A stretch of 64,000 nt of DNA, taken from Paracoccus indicus (lineage in GTDB: Bacteria; Pseudomonadota; Alphaproteobacteria; Rhodobacterales; Rhodobacteraceae). The first letter of the stretch is position 1, and each line of letters begins with the position of its first letter. Shown piece after piece: positions 8,252 to 18,020 of the stretch. The translations under genes were made by a program, and so were the position numbers. The stretch covers positions 281,751 to 345,750 of the forward strand of contig NZ_PYWA01000005.1 of NCBI RefSeq assembly GCF_003056335.1, written 5' to 3'. The notes beneath the pieces were generated by a model, which was not told where the DNA came from, searched no databases, and was given only the letters and a program-made list of their open reading frames with translations.

Positions 8252-10426
8252 ATGACCGTCCGCATGAACCGCCGCGGCTTCATCGCCACGGCCGCAGCCG
8301 CCGCAGCCGTCCTCTATGTCGGTATCAGCCCGAATGGCGCATTGGCCGCAAGCGGTGATGCCACCGCGCTGAACCCCTTCGTGCGCATCGATGCCGATGG
8401 CCGTGTCACCGCCATCATCAAGCATTTCGAGATGGGCCAAGGCCCCTCGACCGGGCTGACCACACTGATCGCCGAGGAGCTGGGCGTGACGATGGACCAG
8501 ATCGGGTTCGAATTCGCGCCCTCGGACCCGCAGGTCTACAACAACCTGGCCTTCGGTCCGATGCAGGGAACGGGCGGTTCGACCGCCATGGCCAATAGCT
8601 TCATGCAATACCGCAATGCCGGCGCCGCCGCCCGTCAGGTGCTGATCGAGGCCGCCGCCGCCGAATGGGACGTCGATGCGGCCGGCCTGGACATCGTGGA
8701 CGGCCGGATCACCGGCGGCGGCAAATCCGCCCCCATCGCCGATTTCGTCGCCGCCGCCGCCGCCCTGCCCGCCCCCGCCGAACCGCGCCTGCGCGGGCCC
8801 GACGAATGGCGGCTGATCGGCAAGGAGGGCACGGTCAAGCGCAAGGACACCCCCGCCAAGATCGACGGCACGGCGCAATTCGCCATGGACATGCAGCTGG
8901 ACGACCAGCTGGTCGTCGTCATCGTCCACGCCCCGCGCATGGGGGCCACCGTGGCATCGGTCGATACCAGCGCGGCTGACGGCATGAGCGGGTTTGCGAT
9001 GGCCAAGCCATTGCCGGACAATTCCGGCGTGGCGGTCTTTGCCGACACCACCTGGCAGGCCATTCGGGCGCGCGATGCGATCACGGTCGAATGGGACAAT
9101 TCGGCGGCGGAAATGCGGTCCTCGGACCAGATCCGTGACGAATTGATCGCCGCCGTCAGCGACACCAGCACATGGGCGCCCAAGGGCGATCAGGCGCAGG
9201 TCGCCGCTGCCGTGGAGGGGGCTGCCAAGGTCATTGACCGGACCTTCTATTTCCCGCTGCTGGCCCATGCCCCGATGGAGCCGCTGACCTGCACCATCGA
9301 ACCCACCGACAATGGCGGCGTCATCCTGCACGACGGCGCGCAATTTCCGACCTTCGGCCACATGACCCTGTCGCAGGTGCTGGACCTGCCGATGGAGAAG
9401 ATCGCCATCCGCACCGTCATGGCGGGCGGGTCCTTCGGGCGGCGGGCGAATGCGACCTCGGACTACAACCGCGAATGCGCGATGGCCTTTGCGCTGACCG
9501 ACCGCAGCCGTCCGGTGAAACTGGTCTGGACGCGTGAAGACGACATCAAGGGCGGCTATTATCGCCCCGCCTTCGCCCACCGCGTCCGCGTGGGCCTGAA
9601 CGATCGGGGTGGCATCATCGGGTGGGATCACCGGATCGCGGGCCAGTCGATCATGAAGGGCACCTCGATGGAGCAGATGGCCGTGCATGACGGCGTCGAT
9701 CATTCATCGGTCGAGGGGGTGGCCGATACGCCCTATGCCGTGCCCTCGATGTCGGTCGGCTTGTCGGATGTCGAAAAGGCCACCAGCGTCTTGTGGTGGC
9801 GGTCGGTGGGCCATTCCCACACGGCCTATGTGATGGAAAGCATGATCGACATGGTCGCGCAGGAAAGCGGTGCCGATCCGCTGGCGCTGCGGCTGTCGAT
9901 GTTGCCCGGCGAAACACCCGCGCAGACCCGCATGGCGAGCGTCCTGAAGGCCGTGGCCGATATGGCCGACTGGTCGAACACGGGCGATCGTGCGCTTGGG
10001 CTGGCGGTGCATCATTCCTTCGGCAGCTTCGTGGCACAGGTCGCGCAGGTCTCGGGCGGCAAGGATGCGCCGGTCAGGATCGAGAAGGTCTTTGCCGCCG
10101 TCGATTGCGGCATCGCCGTGAACCCCGATGTGATCCGCGCCCAGATCGAGGGCGGCATCGGCTTTGGCATGGGGCATGCCATGCGCAACCAGATCACCCT
10201 GACCGAGGGCGAGGTCGATCAGTTCAACTTCCCCGACTATGAACCGCTGCGCATCTCCGACATCGGCGCGATCGAGGTTCAGGTCATGGCCTCGGCCGAG
10301 GCACCCTCGGGCGTGGGCGAACCGGGCGTGCCGCCTGCGGGTCCGGCGCTGGCCAATGCCATCGCCCGCGCGGGTGGGCCGCGCGTCACCGAACTGCCTA
10401 TGATGACACAGGTGGATTTCGCCTGA
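8252..10426 (+). CDS. Molybdopterin-binding subunit of a molybdenum hydroxylase (IorB-like, Tat-exported)
   Basis: A 724-residue large subunit of the isoquinoline 1-oxidoreductase/aldehyde dehydrogenase type. The N-terminus has a twin-arginine signal (MNRRGFIATAAAAAAVLYVG), so the enzyme probably acts in the periplasm and the folded heterodimer is exported. Cofactor-contact regions are seen as FEMGQGPSTGLTTLIAEELG, GGSFGRRANATSDY and, near the C-terminus, EAPSGVGEPGVPPAGPALANAI, where the GVGEP glutamate is the catalytic base of the family. XdhC and MobA-like genes at 6379-7206 probably supply the cofactor. The hydroxylated substrate (N-heterocycle, aldehyde or other) cannot be read from sequence. 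Confidence 0.9.
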   Translation: MTVRMNRRGFIATAAAAAAVLYVGISPNGALAASGDATALNPFVRIDADGRVTAIIKHFEMGQGPSTGLTTLIAEELGVTMDQIGFEFAPSDPQVYNNLAFGPMQGTGGSTAMANSFMQYRNAGAAARQVLIEAAAAEWDVDAAGLDIVDGRITGGGKSAPIADFVAAAAALPAPAEPRLRGPDEWRLIGKEGTVKRKDTPAKIDGTAQFAMDMQLDDQLVVVIVHAPRMGATVASVDTSAADGMSGFAMAKPLPDNSGVAVFADTTWQAIRARDAITVEWDNSAAEMRSSDQIRDELIAAVSDTSTWAPKGDQAQVAAAVEGAAKVIDRTFYFPLLAHAPMEPLTCTIEPTDNGGVILHDGAQFPTFGHMTLSQVLDLPMEKIAIRTVMAGGSFGRRANATSDYNRECAMAFALTDRSRPVKLVWTREDDIKGGYYRPAFAHRVRVGLNDRGGIIGWDHRIAGQSIMKGTSMEQMAVHDGVDHSSVEGVADTPYAVPSMSVGLSDVEKATSVLWWRSVGHSHTAYVMESMIDMVAQESGADPLALRLSMLPGETPAQTRMASVLKAVADMADWSNTGDRALGLAVHHSFGSFVAQVAQVSGGKDAPVRIEKVFAAVDCGIAVNPDVIRAQIEGGIGFGMGHAMRNQITLTEGEVDQFNFPDYEPLRISDIGAIEVQVMASAEAPSGVGEPGVPPAGPALANAIARAGGPRVTELPMMTQVDFA

Positions 10427-10433
10427 TGGCGAT

Positions 10434-10458
10434 GGCCCGGCGCCCCGCGCGTCGGGCC
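10434..10458. terminator. GC-rich hairpin between convergent genes
   Basis: GGCCCG (10434-10439) and CGGGCC (10453-10458) form a perfect 6-bp stem in the 34-bp gap between the convergent molybdoenzyme and diguanylate cyclase genes. It could stop transcription from both sides. No T tract is present, so this is weak evidence. Confidence 0.35.
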
Positions 10459-10460
10459 GC

Positions 10461-11411
10461 CTAGCCTGCGGCGCGGGTCCGTTCGGTCAGTTGCAGGGGG
10501 CGCGGCGGTTCGATCACATGGCCGGTGACCTGGTTCCGCCCCGTCCTCTTGCCCTGATACAGCATCGCATCCGCGGTCGAGATCCACAGTTCCATCGACA
10601 GATCGGCGGCGCTGCGTCCCGTGGCGACACCCACGCTGATGGTGACGACGGGGCTGACGGCCGACCCCTTGTGGGGGATGCCCAGATCCTCGATCGCGCT
10701 GCGGATCTGTTCGGCGACATCCAGCGCGCCGTCGTGATCGGTGCGCGGCAGGATGCAGGCGAATTCCTCGCCTCCATATCGCAGGCAGACGTCGTCGCTG
10801 CGCCGCATGGCACCCTGCAGGGCATGGGCCACCCGGCGCAGGCAGCTGTCGCCTTCCAGATGGCCGTAGATATCATTGAACTGCTTGAAGAAATCGATGT
10901 CCAACATGATGAAGGACAGCCATTCGCCCTGTGCGGACAGGTGATGCAGCTGCGACTGCAGCAGCTCCTCCAGCAGGCGGCGGTTGCCAAGGCCCGTCAG
11001 CGCGTCGGTGGTTGCCAATGCCGAGAGCTGATCGCGCATGCGCTTCAGCTCGATATGGTTGCCGACGCGGCTGCGCAGCTTGATCGGCTGGATGGGCTTG
11101 GTGACATAATCGACGGCGCCGGCCTCGAAGCCGCGTTCCTCGTCCTCGGGCTCGTTCAGGCCGGTGGTGAAGATCACCGGCACCGTGCAAAGCACCGGGT
11201 CCTTCTTCAGCTGTCGGCAGACGGCATAGCCGTCCATTCCCGGCATGATGATGTCCAGCAGGATCAGGTCCGGCCGCGCGTTCATGGCCACCTGCAGCGC
11301 ATCGGGACCGGACCTGGCAAAGCAGATCTCGTAGTCGTCCTCCAGCACGGCGGCCATCATCTCGATATTGGCGATCTCGTCGTCGACGATCATGATGACG
11401 GGTCGGCTCAT
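10461..11411 (-). CDS. Response regulator diguanylate cyclase (REC-GGDEF)
   Basis: A 316-residue PleD/WspR-like protein. Residues about 5-120 form a receiver with the acidic pair DD10-11, the phosphoacceptor D53 ([13 protein letters not shown]) and a conserved lysine in YVTKPIQP. Residues about 135-300 form a GGDEF domain with an intact GGEEF signature (213-217). An RxxD inhibitory site (RSDD) sits five residues before it, so product feedback by c-di-GMP is expected. It should make c-di-GMP from two GTP when phosphorylated. Its start overlaps the hybrid kinase stop by 4 bp, which makes that kinase the obvious partner. Proximity to exopolysaccharide genes suggests control of biofilm or polysaccharide. 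Confidence 0.93.
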   Translation of the reverse strand: MSRPVIMIVDDEIANIEMMAAVLEDDYEICFARSGPDALQVAMNARPDLILLDIIMPGMDGYAVCRQLKKDPVLCTVPVIFTTGLNEPEDEERGFEAGAVDYVTKPIQPIKLRSRVGNHIELKRMRDQLSALATTDALTGLGNRRLLEELLQSQLHHLSAQGEWLSFIMLDIDFFKQFNDIYGHLEGDSCLRRVAHALQGAMRRSDDVCLRYGGEEFACILPRTDHDGALDVAEQIRSAIEDLGIPHKGSAVSPVVTISVGVATGRSAADLSMELWISTADAMLYQGKRTGRNQVTGHVIEPPRPLQLTERTRAAG

Positions 11412-14206
11412 GTCGCGGCCCCTTTCCTGTCGGTGCGCGGATCGGGCTGCATCTGGTCCAGCAGCAGGGCGGCGCGGGGGTAGTCCAGCTGCGACAGCGC
11501 ATCCAGCAGCGGATGTTCGGCCCGCGCCTCGGCGCCCAGGCCCAAGGCATCGGCCAGCGCGTGAAATCCGCTGCGCGCCGACAGGCTGCGCCGGCGGATC
11601 TGGTCGCGCAGCGTCGCGATGGCGGGTTCAGCACCAGCCGTGGCCGGGGCCAGGGGCGTGGGGGCGACCGATGGCGCATCAAGGCTGCGGGCGGCGGCGA
11701 TGGCCGGGATCAGCGCCTGCGACAGTTGCGCGATCATCCCGCGGGCTTCGGGGGCCTCGCCCCGATTCAGCGCCGCCTCGATCCGGCCCGCGAGGTCCGG
11801 GATGGATGGCAGCCCAAGCGAGCCCGCGACGCTTTTCAGCGTGTGTGCGCTGATGCTGGCCTCATCCGTGGCACCGCGGTCGATCATCTGATCCATCCGC
11901 GCCCCGACGTCGTCATAGGTTCGGCCGAATTCGACGATCAGCCGGTGCAGAAGTGCCGCCTTGCCGTTCATCCGGTTCAATGCCGCATCCAGATCGAAGG
12001 GAGGCAGGGCCACTGGCAATGCGCCCTTGGACGGTGCGGGCGCTGTGATCGGGGCAAGGGTGGGCAGCCATTTCGTCAGGGTCGCGATCAGCAGCGTCGG
12101 GTCGATCGGCTTCGAGAGGTGATCGTTCATCCCCGCCCCCAGGCAACGCTGGCGTTCCTCGTCATAGGCATGGGCGGTCAGCGCGATGATCGGCAAGTCG
12201 GTGGCAGAGATCGCCTGGCGGATGCGCCGGGTCGCCTCGACACCGTCCATGCGCGGCATCTGCACATCCATCAGCACAGCCGCGTAATCCGAGCCGCCGT
12301 TCAGGACCTTCTGGCAGGCGATGATCCCGTCATCCGCAACATCGACCTGCAGACCGGCGTCGGACAGCAGTTCGGTGGCGATCTCCTGGTTGATGGGGTT
12401 GTCCTCGACCAGCAGGATGCGGTGGCCCTTCAAGCCGCCCGGCAGTGCGGGCAAGGGTGGCAGCGGAGCAGACGACACCACCCGACCCGACGTACCGGGG
12501 AACAGGTGGTTCAGCGTCTCCAGCAGATGATGCGGGTCCAAGGGCTTGCGCAGCACGCCGCTGATGGCATGGCGATCGTCATCCTGGATCATGTCGTCGA
12601 TGCAATAGGCGGTGACCATCAGCGTGATGGGCATCAGCGCCAGCTGCGTGCTGTTGCGCATGGCCCGCACGGTCTGCAAGCCGTCCATGCCGGGCATCTT
12701 CCAGTCCAGCAGCACCAGATCGTATGGGCGCCCCGCGACGGCTTCGCGTTCCAGCAGGGCCAGCGCCTCGGAGCCCGAGGACACCAGATCGCCCGTCAGC
12801 CTCCAGCGGTTCAGCAGCTCCTGGATGATGTCGCGCGATGCGGGGTTGTCGTCGGCCACCAGGATGCGCAGCGCGCGCAGGGCCGCATGGGGATGGGCCA
12901 CAGCCTGCGCATTGGCCGAGGCCAGCAGCCACACCCGGAAGGTGAAGACGCTGCCGATGTCGGGCATGCTATCCACGGTGATCGCGCCGCCCATCTGTTC
13001 CACGATCTGCCGACAGATCGCCAGCCCCAGCCCCGTCCCGCCGAAGCGTCGCGTGGTCGAGCTGTCGGCCTGGGTGAAGGATGCGAACAGCTTGCCCTGC
13101 TGTTCGGGGGTCATGCCGATGCCGCTGTCGCTGACGGCGCATTCGATGCAGATGCGGTCGCCATCGCGTTCCGCCAGCCGCACCGCGACCGAGACGCGCC
13201 CCTCCTCGGTGAACTTGATGGCATTGTTCAGCAGGTTCAGGACCACCTGGTTCAGGCGCAACTCGTCCCCCGTCACCAGCGTCGGCACATCATCGGCAAT
13301 GCGCATGCGGATGGTCAGGTTGCGGGCATGGGCGCTTTCGGCGACCAGCTGCACCTGACCCGAGATCGCCGCCCGCAGGTCGAAATCGCGCGATTCCAGT
13401 TCCAGGTTGCCGGATTCGTTCTTCGAAAAATCCAGGATGTCGTTGATCTGGCGCAGCAGCGACACGCCCGCGCTGTTCAGCTTGGTCACGTGATCGCGCT
13501 GGCGCGGCTGCAGGTCGCTGCGCTGCAACAGGTGGCTGAAGCCCAGGATCGCGTTGATCGGGGTGCGGATCTCATGGCTGACATTGGCCAGGAACATGCT
13601 TTTGGTGCGGATGGATTCCTCGGCGACGCGGTTGCGTTCCTCAAGCGCCAGGCTGCGGGCGACCAGCTCGTCGCTCATGACGCGGATGCGGGCGAAGGCG
13701 GTGCGGACCTTGTCGGTGACCCAGATCAGCACCGACATCTGGAACAGCACGATGGCCGCATGCAGCAACACGCGGGCCAGTTCGCCCTCGCCCGGGAAGA
13801 CGGCGGCGGGCAGGACGTAAAGCAGCAGCAGATGGTGGATGGCGATGCCCGAGGCCGCCAGCACCAGCGCGCTGCGATCGAACCAGGCGATGTTCAGCGC
13901 CATGACCGCAAAAAAATACATGTGCATGTCCATCTGCCAGGGATGGCCCGCAAACAGCACCAGCAGGAAGGCCGGTTCCCCGATCAGCGCGATCCCCGCC
14001 AAATTGCGCGAGATGCGCACGTTGCCGAAACGCCGCCACGTCAGGTGATAGAGCCCCGCCAGCGCCGCCCCCCAGGCCGTGGCCTGCCAGACGGGCATGA
14101 CGTGGTTCCATGCCGCCGCCGCCGCCAGCACGGGCACATGCGCCCACAGCAGCCAGACAAGCATACCGCCAAAGCGTTCGCGCAGGATCTGGATCTCATC
14201 AGTCAT
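11408..14206 (-). CDS. Hybrid sensor histidine kinase with two receivers and an Hpt domain
   Basis: A 932-residue membrane kinase. Residues about 10-165 hold five or six hydrophobic helices and no large periplasmic loop. The HisKA domain carries the phospho-histidine in [14 protein letters not shown] (about H211), followed by an HATPase domain ([27 protein letters not shown]). Two receivers follow with D501 ([10 protein letters not shown]) and D647 ([12 protein letters not shown]), then an Hpt domain with H788 ([13 protein letters not shown]). All phosphorelay residues are present. It is translationally coupled on both sides to a small membrane protein and to the REC-GGDEF protein, giving a likely relay: kinase, receivers, Hpt, cyclase. 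The signal is unknown. Confidence 0.93.
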   Translation of the reverse strand: MTDEIQILRERFGGMLVWLLWAHVPVLAAAAAWNHVMPVWQATAWGAALAGLYHLTWRRFGNVRISRNLAGIALIGEPAFLLVLFAGHPWQMDMHMYFFAVMALNIAWFDRSALVLAASGIAIHHLLLLYVLPAAVFPGEGELARVLLHAAIVLFQMSVLIWVTDKVRTAFARIRVMSDELVARSLALEERNRVAEESIRTKSMFLANVSHEIRTPINAILGFSHLLQRSDLQPRQRDHVTKLNSAGVSLLRQINDILDFSKNESGNLELESRDFDLRAAISGQVQLVAESAHARNLTIRMRIADDVPTLVTGDELRLNQVVLNLLNNAIKFTEEGRVSVAVRLAERDGDRICIECAVSDSGIGMTPEQQGKLFASFTQADSSTTRRFGGTGLGLAICRQIVEQMGGAITVDSMPDIGSVFTFRVWLLASANAQAVAHPHAALRALRILVADDNPASRDIIQELLNRWRLTGDLVSSGSEALALLEREAVAGRPYDLVLLDWKMPGMDGLQTVRAMRNSTQLALMPITLMVTAYCIDDMIQDDDRHAISGVLRKPLDPHHLLETLNHLFPGTSGRVVSSAPLPPLPALPGGLKGHRILLVEDNPINQEIATELLSDAGLQVDVADDGIIACQKVLNGGSDYAAVLMDVQMPRMDGVEATRRIRQAISATDLPIIALTAHAYDEERQRCLGAGMNDHLSKPIDPTLLIATLTKWLPTLAPITAPAPSKGALPVALPPFDLDAALNRMNGKAALLHRLIVEFGRTYDDVGARMDQMIDRGATDEASISAHTLKSVAGSLGLPSIPDLAGRIEAALNRGEAPEARGMIAQLSQALIPAIAAARSLDAPSVAPTPLAPATAGAEPAIATLRDQIRRRSLSARSGFHALADALGLGAEARAEHPLLDALSQLDYPRAALLLDQMQPDPRTDRKGAAT

Positions 14207-14574
14207 GGGCGGGCCCCCCGTTCATCGGTGAAGCAGCCCAGCAGCCGCGACGAGGGCAGCACCGCCCAAGCCCCCTGTGCTTTCAGGGCATCGCGGAAAT
14301 CCGGATCCTCGGATGCGGCGATGGCGATGCCGCGCAGCCCGCCCAGACCCACGACGCCGCCCCCCGCGCGATAGACGAGGTCGGTCAGCCGCGCGCCCCC
14401 TGCCCCCGGTGCCAGCACCAGATACTGTCCCTGCACCGGCGAAACGGCCAGCGTCGCCACCGCCAATGCCACGACCCCGGCCAGCAGCAGCGCCAGCGCG
14501 GGGGCGAAGTCCATCCAACCGGCCGAAGGTTCGTCCAAGGGGTCCGTCGCGGAGCCGTTGCGTAGATTCGACAT
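14203..14574 (-). CDS. Small membrane protein of unknown function
   Basis: A 123-residue protein not recognised as a known family. After a polar N-terminus ([17 protein letters not shown]) there is one strong hydrophobic helix (about residues 24-46, [20 protein letters not shown]). A soluble part of about 75 residues follows with glycine-rich turns ([20 protein letters not shown]). The likely topology is a single pass with the C-terminal part in the periplasm. Its stop overlaps the kinase start by 4 bp, so it may modulate that kinase or its sensory input. ATG 14574 has an AGGGA ribosome site and should be the first gene of the operon. Confidence 0.7.
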   Translation of the reverse strand: MSNLRNGSATDPLDEPSAGWMDFAPALALLLAGVVALAVATLAVSPVQGQYLVLAPGAGGARLTDLVYRAGGGVVGLGGLRGIAIAASEDPDFRDALKAQGAWAVLPSSRLLGCFTDERGARP

Positions 14575-14678
14575 GTCACGTCCCTGCTGCTGCGTTATGT
14601 GCAGTCTAGTGTCGGGGACTGTCGGATGTCTTAACGCGCGCCCTTTCGGAAGCCGAAGAACGCTGACGTTTCAATTCA

Positions 14679-14702
14679 AATGCCACCTAAAGTTGTGGCA
14701 TT
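14679..14702 (-). terminator. Hairpin terminator after the Wzz/Wzc-like gene
   Basis: AATGCCAC (14679-14686) and GTGGCATT (14695-14702) form a perfect 8-bp stem with an 8-nt loop that starts at the stop codon of the leftward polysaccharide gene. On the minus strand it is followed by TTTGAATTG, a weak T tract. It probably ends the leftward polysaccharide operon before the kinase operon promoter. Confidence 0.6.
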
Positions 14703-16843
14703 CAGCCCAGGGGATGGACCTTGGCCCGGCCTGCCTGCACCCGCGACAGCTGCGCGGCCAGGGGGGCGTCGCGGAAACCGCTGCGGGCATGGCGGCGCAG
14801 GTTCACGCCCACCAGCGCCATCAGCACGCGCGCATCGCTGGCCGCGATCAGACGCTCGGCCGACAGGCGAACCAAGTGGCGCGGCGTGCGCCCCCAGGTC
14901 GCGACCAGAAGCGACCGCGCCGTCATCACCGCCAGTTGAAGCGTCACCCCCGACGACAGCGCGGCGGGTGCATCGAAGATGACGATGCTGTCGCTGTGAC
15001 TGCCGTGGTCCATGAGCGACCTGATGCGATCGGCCAGGGGCGGGTTGGGACCGATGCCGATGTCGTCCAGTCGCACCAGCCGCAGCATGGTGCCATCATC
15101 CTTGGGGGCGTGCTGCACGGGTTCGGGCAGCCCTGTGGCGGGGTGGCAATCGACCAGCAGCACCCGCCGTCCCATCGCGTTCAGCCCAAGCGCCAGCGCC
15201 GAGGCGGTCACCGTGGCATCGCCCTCGCGCCCTGCCGGACAGACGAGGATGCTGAGCGGGATCGCCCCGCGCGACTGCGACTGGATCATCACCAGCATCG
15301 AGCGCAGGGCGTTCGCGAAGGGATGCTGGGGCTCGCGGCGGATCAGGCGGGTCAGGTTGCGCGCCTCGCGCCGGCGCAGACGGGGCAGCATGCCGACGGG
15401 CACGGTGTCGGGGGTCATGCGCAGCTGGTCGCCGCTGCGGGTGCTGCGGTCCATCAGCTCGGACAGGCCCACGACCATCAGCGCCGCGAAACCCGCCAGC
15501 ACGATCGTCACCGCCAGATAGACCTTGCGCCCGCGCCCCTGCGGGGCCAGCGGCGGGGTAGCGGGCGACAGGACCTCGACCTTGACGGCGGGGACGTCGG
15601 CATCCTCGCGCAGGGCGCGCTGCCGGTTCTGCAGGCGGGCCAGGGCCTCGGCCTCGGCTGCGACGCCGCGCAGCATGTCGGCAAGCTCCAGCTCGGCCAG
15701 GTTGCGTTGCGACAGCCCGCCCTGCGCCTGTTCCAGCTGTTCCTGCACCGCCTCCAGGTCCGCCCGGTTCGCCTGAAGCGCCGCCTGGACCGAGGTGCCA
15801 TAGACCTGCGCCGCGCGCCTGATCTGGTCGCGGGTGGTGGCGATGCGTTCCTCGGTCAGGTCGATGCCGCCGTATTGCGCGCCGTATTTCGCCTGCCGTT
15901 CGGCCAGGGCGTGCTGCTGTTCCTGCAACCCGTCGCGCAGGGCGGTCAGGCTTTCGGGCTCCCCCGGCAGCGGCACCAGCGGCATGCGGTCGGTGTCGGG
16001 GATCATCGCCAGCGTCGCCGAAAGCGCCGCCTGCTGTTGTTCCAGCTGGTCGCGGCGCGATGTCAGCGCGATGATCGTCTGGCTGCTGGACGATCCCCCC
16101 GGCGTGGCCGTCAGCCGGTTCAGGCGCTGGAACTCGCGCGCGCGCGCCAATTCGTCATCATAGGCCTGCTGCTGACGCGCGATGCGCGGGCCCAGCCATT
16201 CCAGCCGGGTCTGCAGCTGGTCGCGCTGCAGGGCGTTGCGCTGTTCGACATAGGTCTGCACGGTCAGATTGGCGATATCGGCGGCGCGCTGCGGATCGCC
16301 CGCCTTGAACGCCAACCCCACGACATCGGGCGCCCCCTCGCGCCGCACCCACAAACGCGAGGCGAAGGCGTTCAGCCGCTGTTCGGTCGGGTCCTGGACG
16401 GCGGGGGCATCGGGCTGGGGCGTCCCGATCCATCCGCGCAGCCGCGTGACCATGCGGCTGGCAAGGCCCGGTTGCGCGGGGGCCAGTTCGGGCGTCTGCG
16501 GCAGGTCCAGCCGGTCGATCACCGCCTGGATGTTCTGGCGCGAGGTCATGCGCTCCAGCTCGGTCTCAAGATTGAATTCCGTGGTTTCGTCGCGGGGCAG
16601 GTAATCGGGCTGGGTCATGATCAGCCGGGTGCTGGCCACATAATCCTTGGGCATGGCCATGATCAGCGGCACGGCGGCCGCCGTCAGCGTGATGGTGATG
16701 GCCGTGATGGGCAGCATGCGCCGCCGGATCAAACCGAAAAGCGCGGTCCATTCGATGGCGACGCCGTCCCCTTGGTCCTGCGCCGCGGCCTGCCGCGCAC
16801 GGGCCCCTTCGGTACGGATTCGCGTGGGAAACTGATCGTTCAT
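14702..16843 (-). CDS. Wzz/Wzc-like polysaccharide co-polymerase with degenerate ATPase domain
   Basis: A 713-residue inner-membrane protein. Residues about 43-64 and 440-460 are the two membrane helices that bracket the periplasmic coiled-coil Wzz domain (chain-length control; long stretches such as QQAYDDELARAREFQRLNRL). The cytoplasmic C-terminal part (about 525-713) has the fold pattern of a bacterial tyrosine autokinase, with VLLVDCHP and SIVIFDAPA as Walker-B-like strands. However, the expected P-loop reads CPAGREGDATVTAS without the GK[ST] lysine, and no C-terminal tyrosine cluster is present. It probably controls chain length but lacks normal kinase activity. ATG 16843 overlaps the preceding gene by 4 bp. 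Confidence 0.85.
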   Translation of the reverse strand: MNDQFPTRIRTEGARARQAAAQDQGDGVAIEWTALFGLIRRRMLPITAITITLTAAAVPLIMAMPKDYVASTRLIMTQPDYLPRDETTEFNLETELERMTSRQNIQAVIDRLDLPQTPELAPAQPGLASRMVTRLRGWIGTPQPDAPAVQDPTEQRLNAFASRLWVRREGAPDVVGLAFKAGDPQRAADIANLTVQTYVEQRNALQRDQLQTRLEWLGPRIARQQQAYDDELARAREFQRLNRLTATPGGSSSSQTIIALTSRRDQLEQQQAALSATLAMIPDTDRMPLVPLPGEPESLTALRDGLQEQQHALAERQAKYGAQYGGIDLTEERIATTRDQIRRAAQVYGTSVQAALQANRADLEAVQEQLEQAQGGLSQRNLAELELADMLRGVAAEAEALARLQNRQRALREDADVPAVKVEVLSPATPPLAPQGRGRKVYLAVTIVLAGFAALMVVGLSELMDRSTRSGDQLRMTPDTVPVGMLPRLRRREARNLTRLIRREPQHPFANALRSMLVMIQSQSRGAIPLSILVCPAGREGDATVTASALALGLNAMGRRVLLVDCHPATGLPEPVQHAPKDDGTMLRLVRLDDIGIGPNPPLADRIRSLMDHGSHSDSIVIFDAPAALSSGVTLQLAVMTARSLLVATWGRTPRHLVRLSAERLIAASDARVLMALVGVNLRRHARSGFRDAPLAAQLSRVQAGRAKVHPLG

Positions 16844-17964
16844 GCCAACTCTCGCTTGGGTAGGGGGCGGGCCGCAAGATCGCCGTGCAGGTCCGACAGG
16901 CGGGCGACATAACCGCCGATCTCCATCCGGGACAGGAACAGCGCCCGCCCCGCATCGGCCAGCCGCTGTCGCAGCGCGGGGTCCGCGATCAGCCGGGCCA
17001 ACGTATCGGCCAAGGCGTCCGCATCGCCGACGGGCACGAACAGGCAGGTCCGGTCGTGGGTCAGCACTTCGTCGTGGGCGCCGACGCGGGTGGTGACGAC
17101 GGCCATGCGATGGGCCAGCCCCTCGATCACGGCCATGGCCATCCCTTCGGCATGCGAGGGCAGCACGAGGATGTCGCCTTCGTCGCACAGGGCGCGGGCG
17201 CGGGCTTGGTCGATCCAGCCGGGGATCTGCACGCGACCCGCCAGCCCCAGGTCGGCGACCTGCGCCCGGATGTCGTCCAGCGGGCCATCTCCGGCCAGCG
17301 TCGCGACCCATGGCAGGTCACGCAACTGCGCCAGCGCCGACAGCAGCTCCGGCACGCCCTTGCGCGCGCCCAGCTGTCCCAGAAAGACGATGCGGCATGG
17401 TCCACCCGAGGGCGCGCTTGCCTGCGGGTGCGGGTCGGGGACGCAGTTGCGCAGCACCGTGATGCGATCCGGGGCGACGCCCAGCAGGTCGCGGACGGTG
17501 GCCTGATCACGCCCGCCCAGCACGATGACGCGCTGCGCCCGGCGGAACATGCGGCGGATTGCGGCCTGTTGCCACTGGGGGCGGCGGGCCAGATCGGCGG
17601 CATAGTCGAAGTCGTGCAGATGCAGCACATGCCCCTGCCCCAGCAGGCGCGCGACCTGCGACAGGATCAGCTTGCGCGCGGTGCTGCCCCGCCCCGCGAC
17701 ATGCAGGTGCTGCAGCCGGTCGCGGCCCGCGATCCTGTCGCCGATCATCGCAAGGATCGCCCCCGCCAGCATCACCCCCGACCGCAGGGGCCGGAACCGC
17801 ATCCCGCGCGTGTCCTGCACGCGGTGGCGATAGGGCGCGGGATCGGCCTGGATCACATAGCCCGCCAGCCGCCCGATGCCGCCGCCATGTTCGCAGCCGC
17901 CCGCGATATGGTGGCGCACGATGCAGGGGCTGCGACCCTGTCCGGGCTGGTCTGAACGGGTCAT
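16840..17964 (-). CDS. Family 4-type glycosyltransferase
   Basis: A 374-residue GT-B glycosyltransferase. The C-terminal half shows the GT4 nucleotide-sugar site: RIVFLGQLGARKGVPELLSA, LAGDGPLDD and the EX7E region DILVLPSHAEGMAMAVIEGL. The N-terminal half (HLHDFDYAADLA, RAQRVIVLGGRDQATVRDLL) binds the acceptor. It should add one sugar to the growing repeat unit at the cytoplasmic face. The ATG at 17964 has an AGGA ribosome site; a TTG at 18024 in the same frame would overlap the previous gene but is less likely. It is coupled to the Wzz/Wzc-like gene by 4 bp. Confidence 0.87.
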   Translation of the reverse strand: MTRSDQPGQGRSPCIVRHHIAGGCEHGGGIGRLAGYVIQADPAPYRHRVQDTRGMRFRPLRSGVMLAGAILAMIGDRIAGRDRLQHLHVAGRGSTARKLILSQVARLLGQGHVLHLHDFDYAADLARRPQWQQAAIRRMFRRAQRVIVLGGRDQATVRDLLGVAPDRITVLRNCVPDPHPQASAPSGGPCRIVFLGQLGARKGVPELLSALAQLRDLPWVATLAGDGPLDDIRAQVADLGLAGRVQIPGWIDQARARALCDEGDILVLPSHAEGMAMAVIEGLAHRMAVVTTRVGAHDEVLTHDRTCLFVPVGDADALADTLARLIADPALRQRLADAGRALFLSRMEIGGYVARLSDLHGDLAARPLPKRELA

Positions 17965-18020
17965 CTGGTCATCCTGTCGCGTTGAGCCTGAACAATCATG
18001 GGGCCCGGGGCCTATCGGAC

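Noticed and set aside
11513..14374. A 953-residue open frame on the plus strand opposite the hybrid kinase
   Set aside because: It mirrors the codon structure of the kinase on the other strand, is full of histidine, arginine and glutamine, and has no domain. High-GC genes often leave such open antisense frames.
15245..16843. Calling the Wzz/Wzc-like protein an active tyrosine kinase
   Set aside because: The P-loop lysine and the C-terminal tyrosine cluster are missing.
14558..16912. A 784-residue plus-strand frame opposite the Wzz/Wzc-like gene
   Set aside because: Same antisense effect; low-complexity composition rich in Arg, Gln, His and Gly, no recognisable motif.
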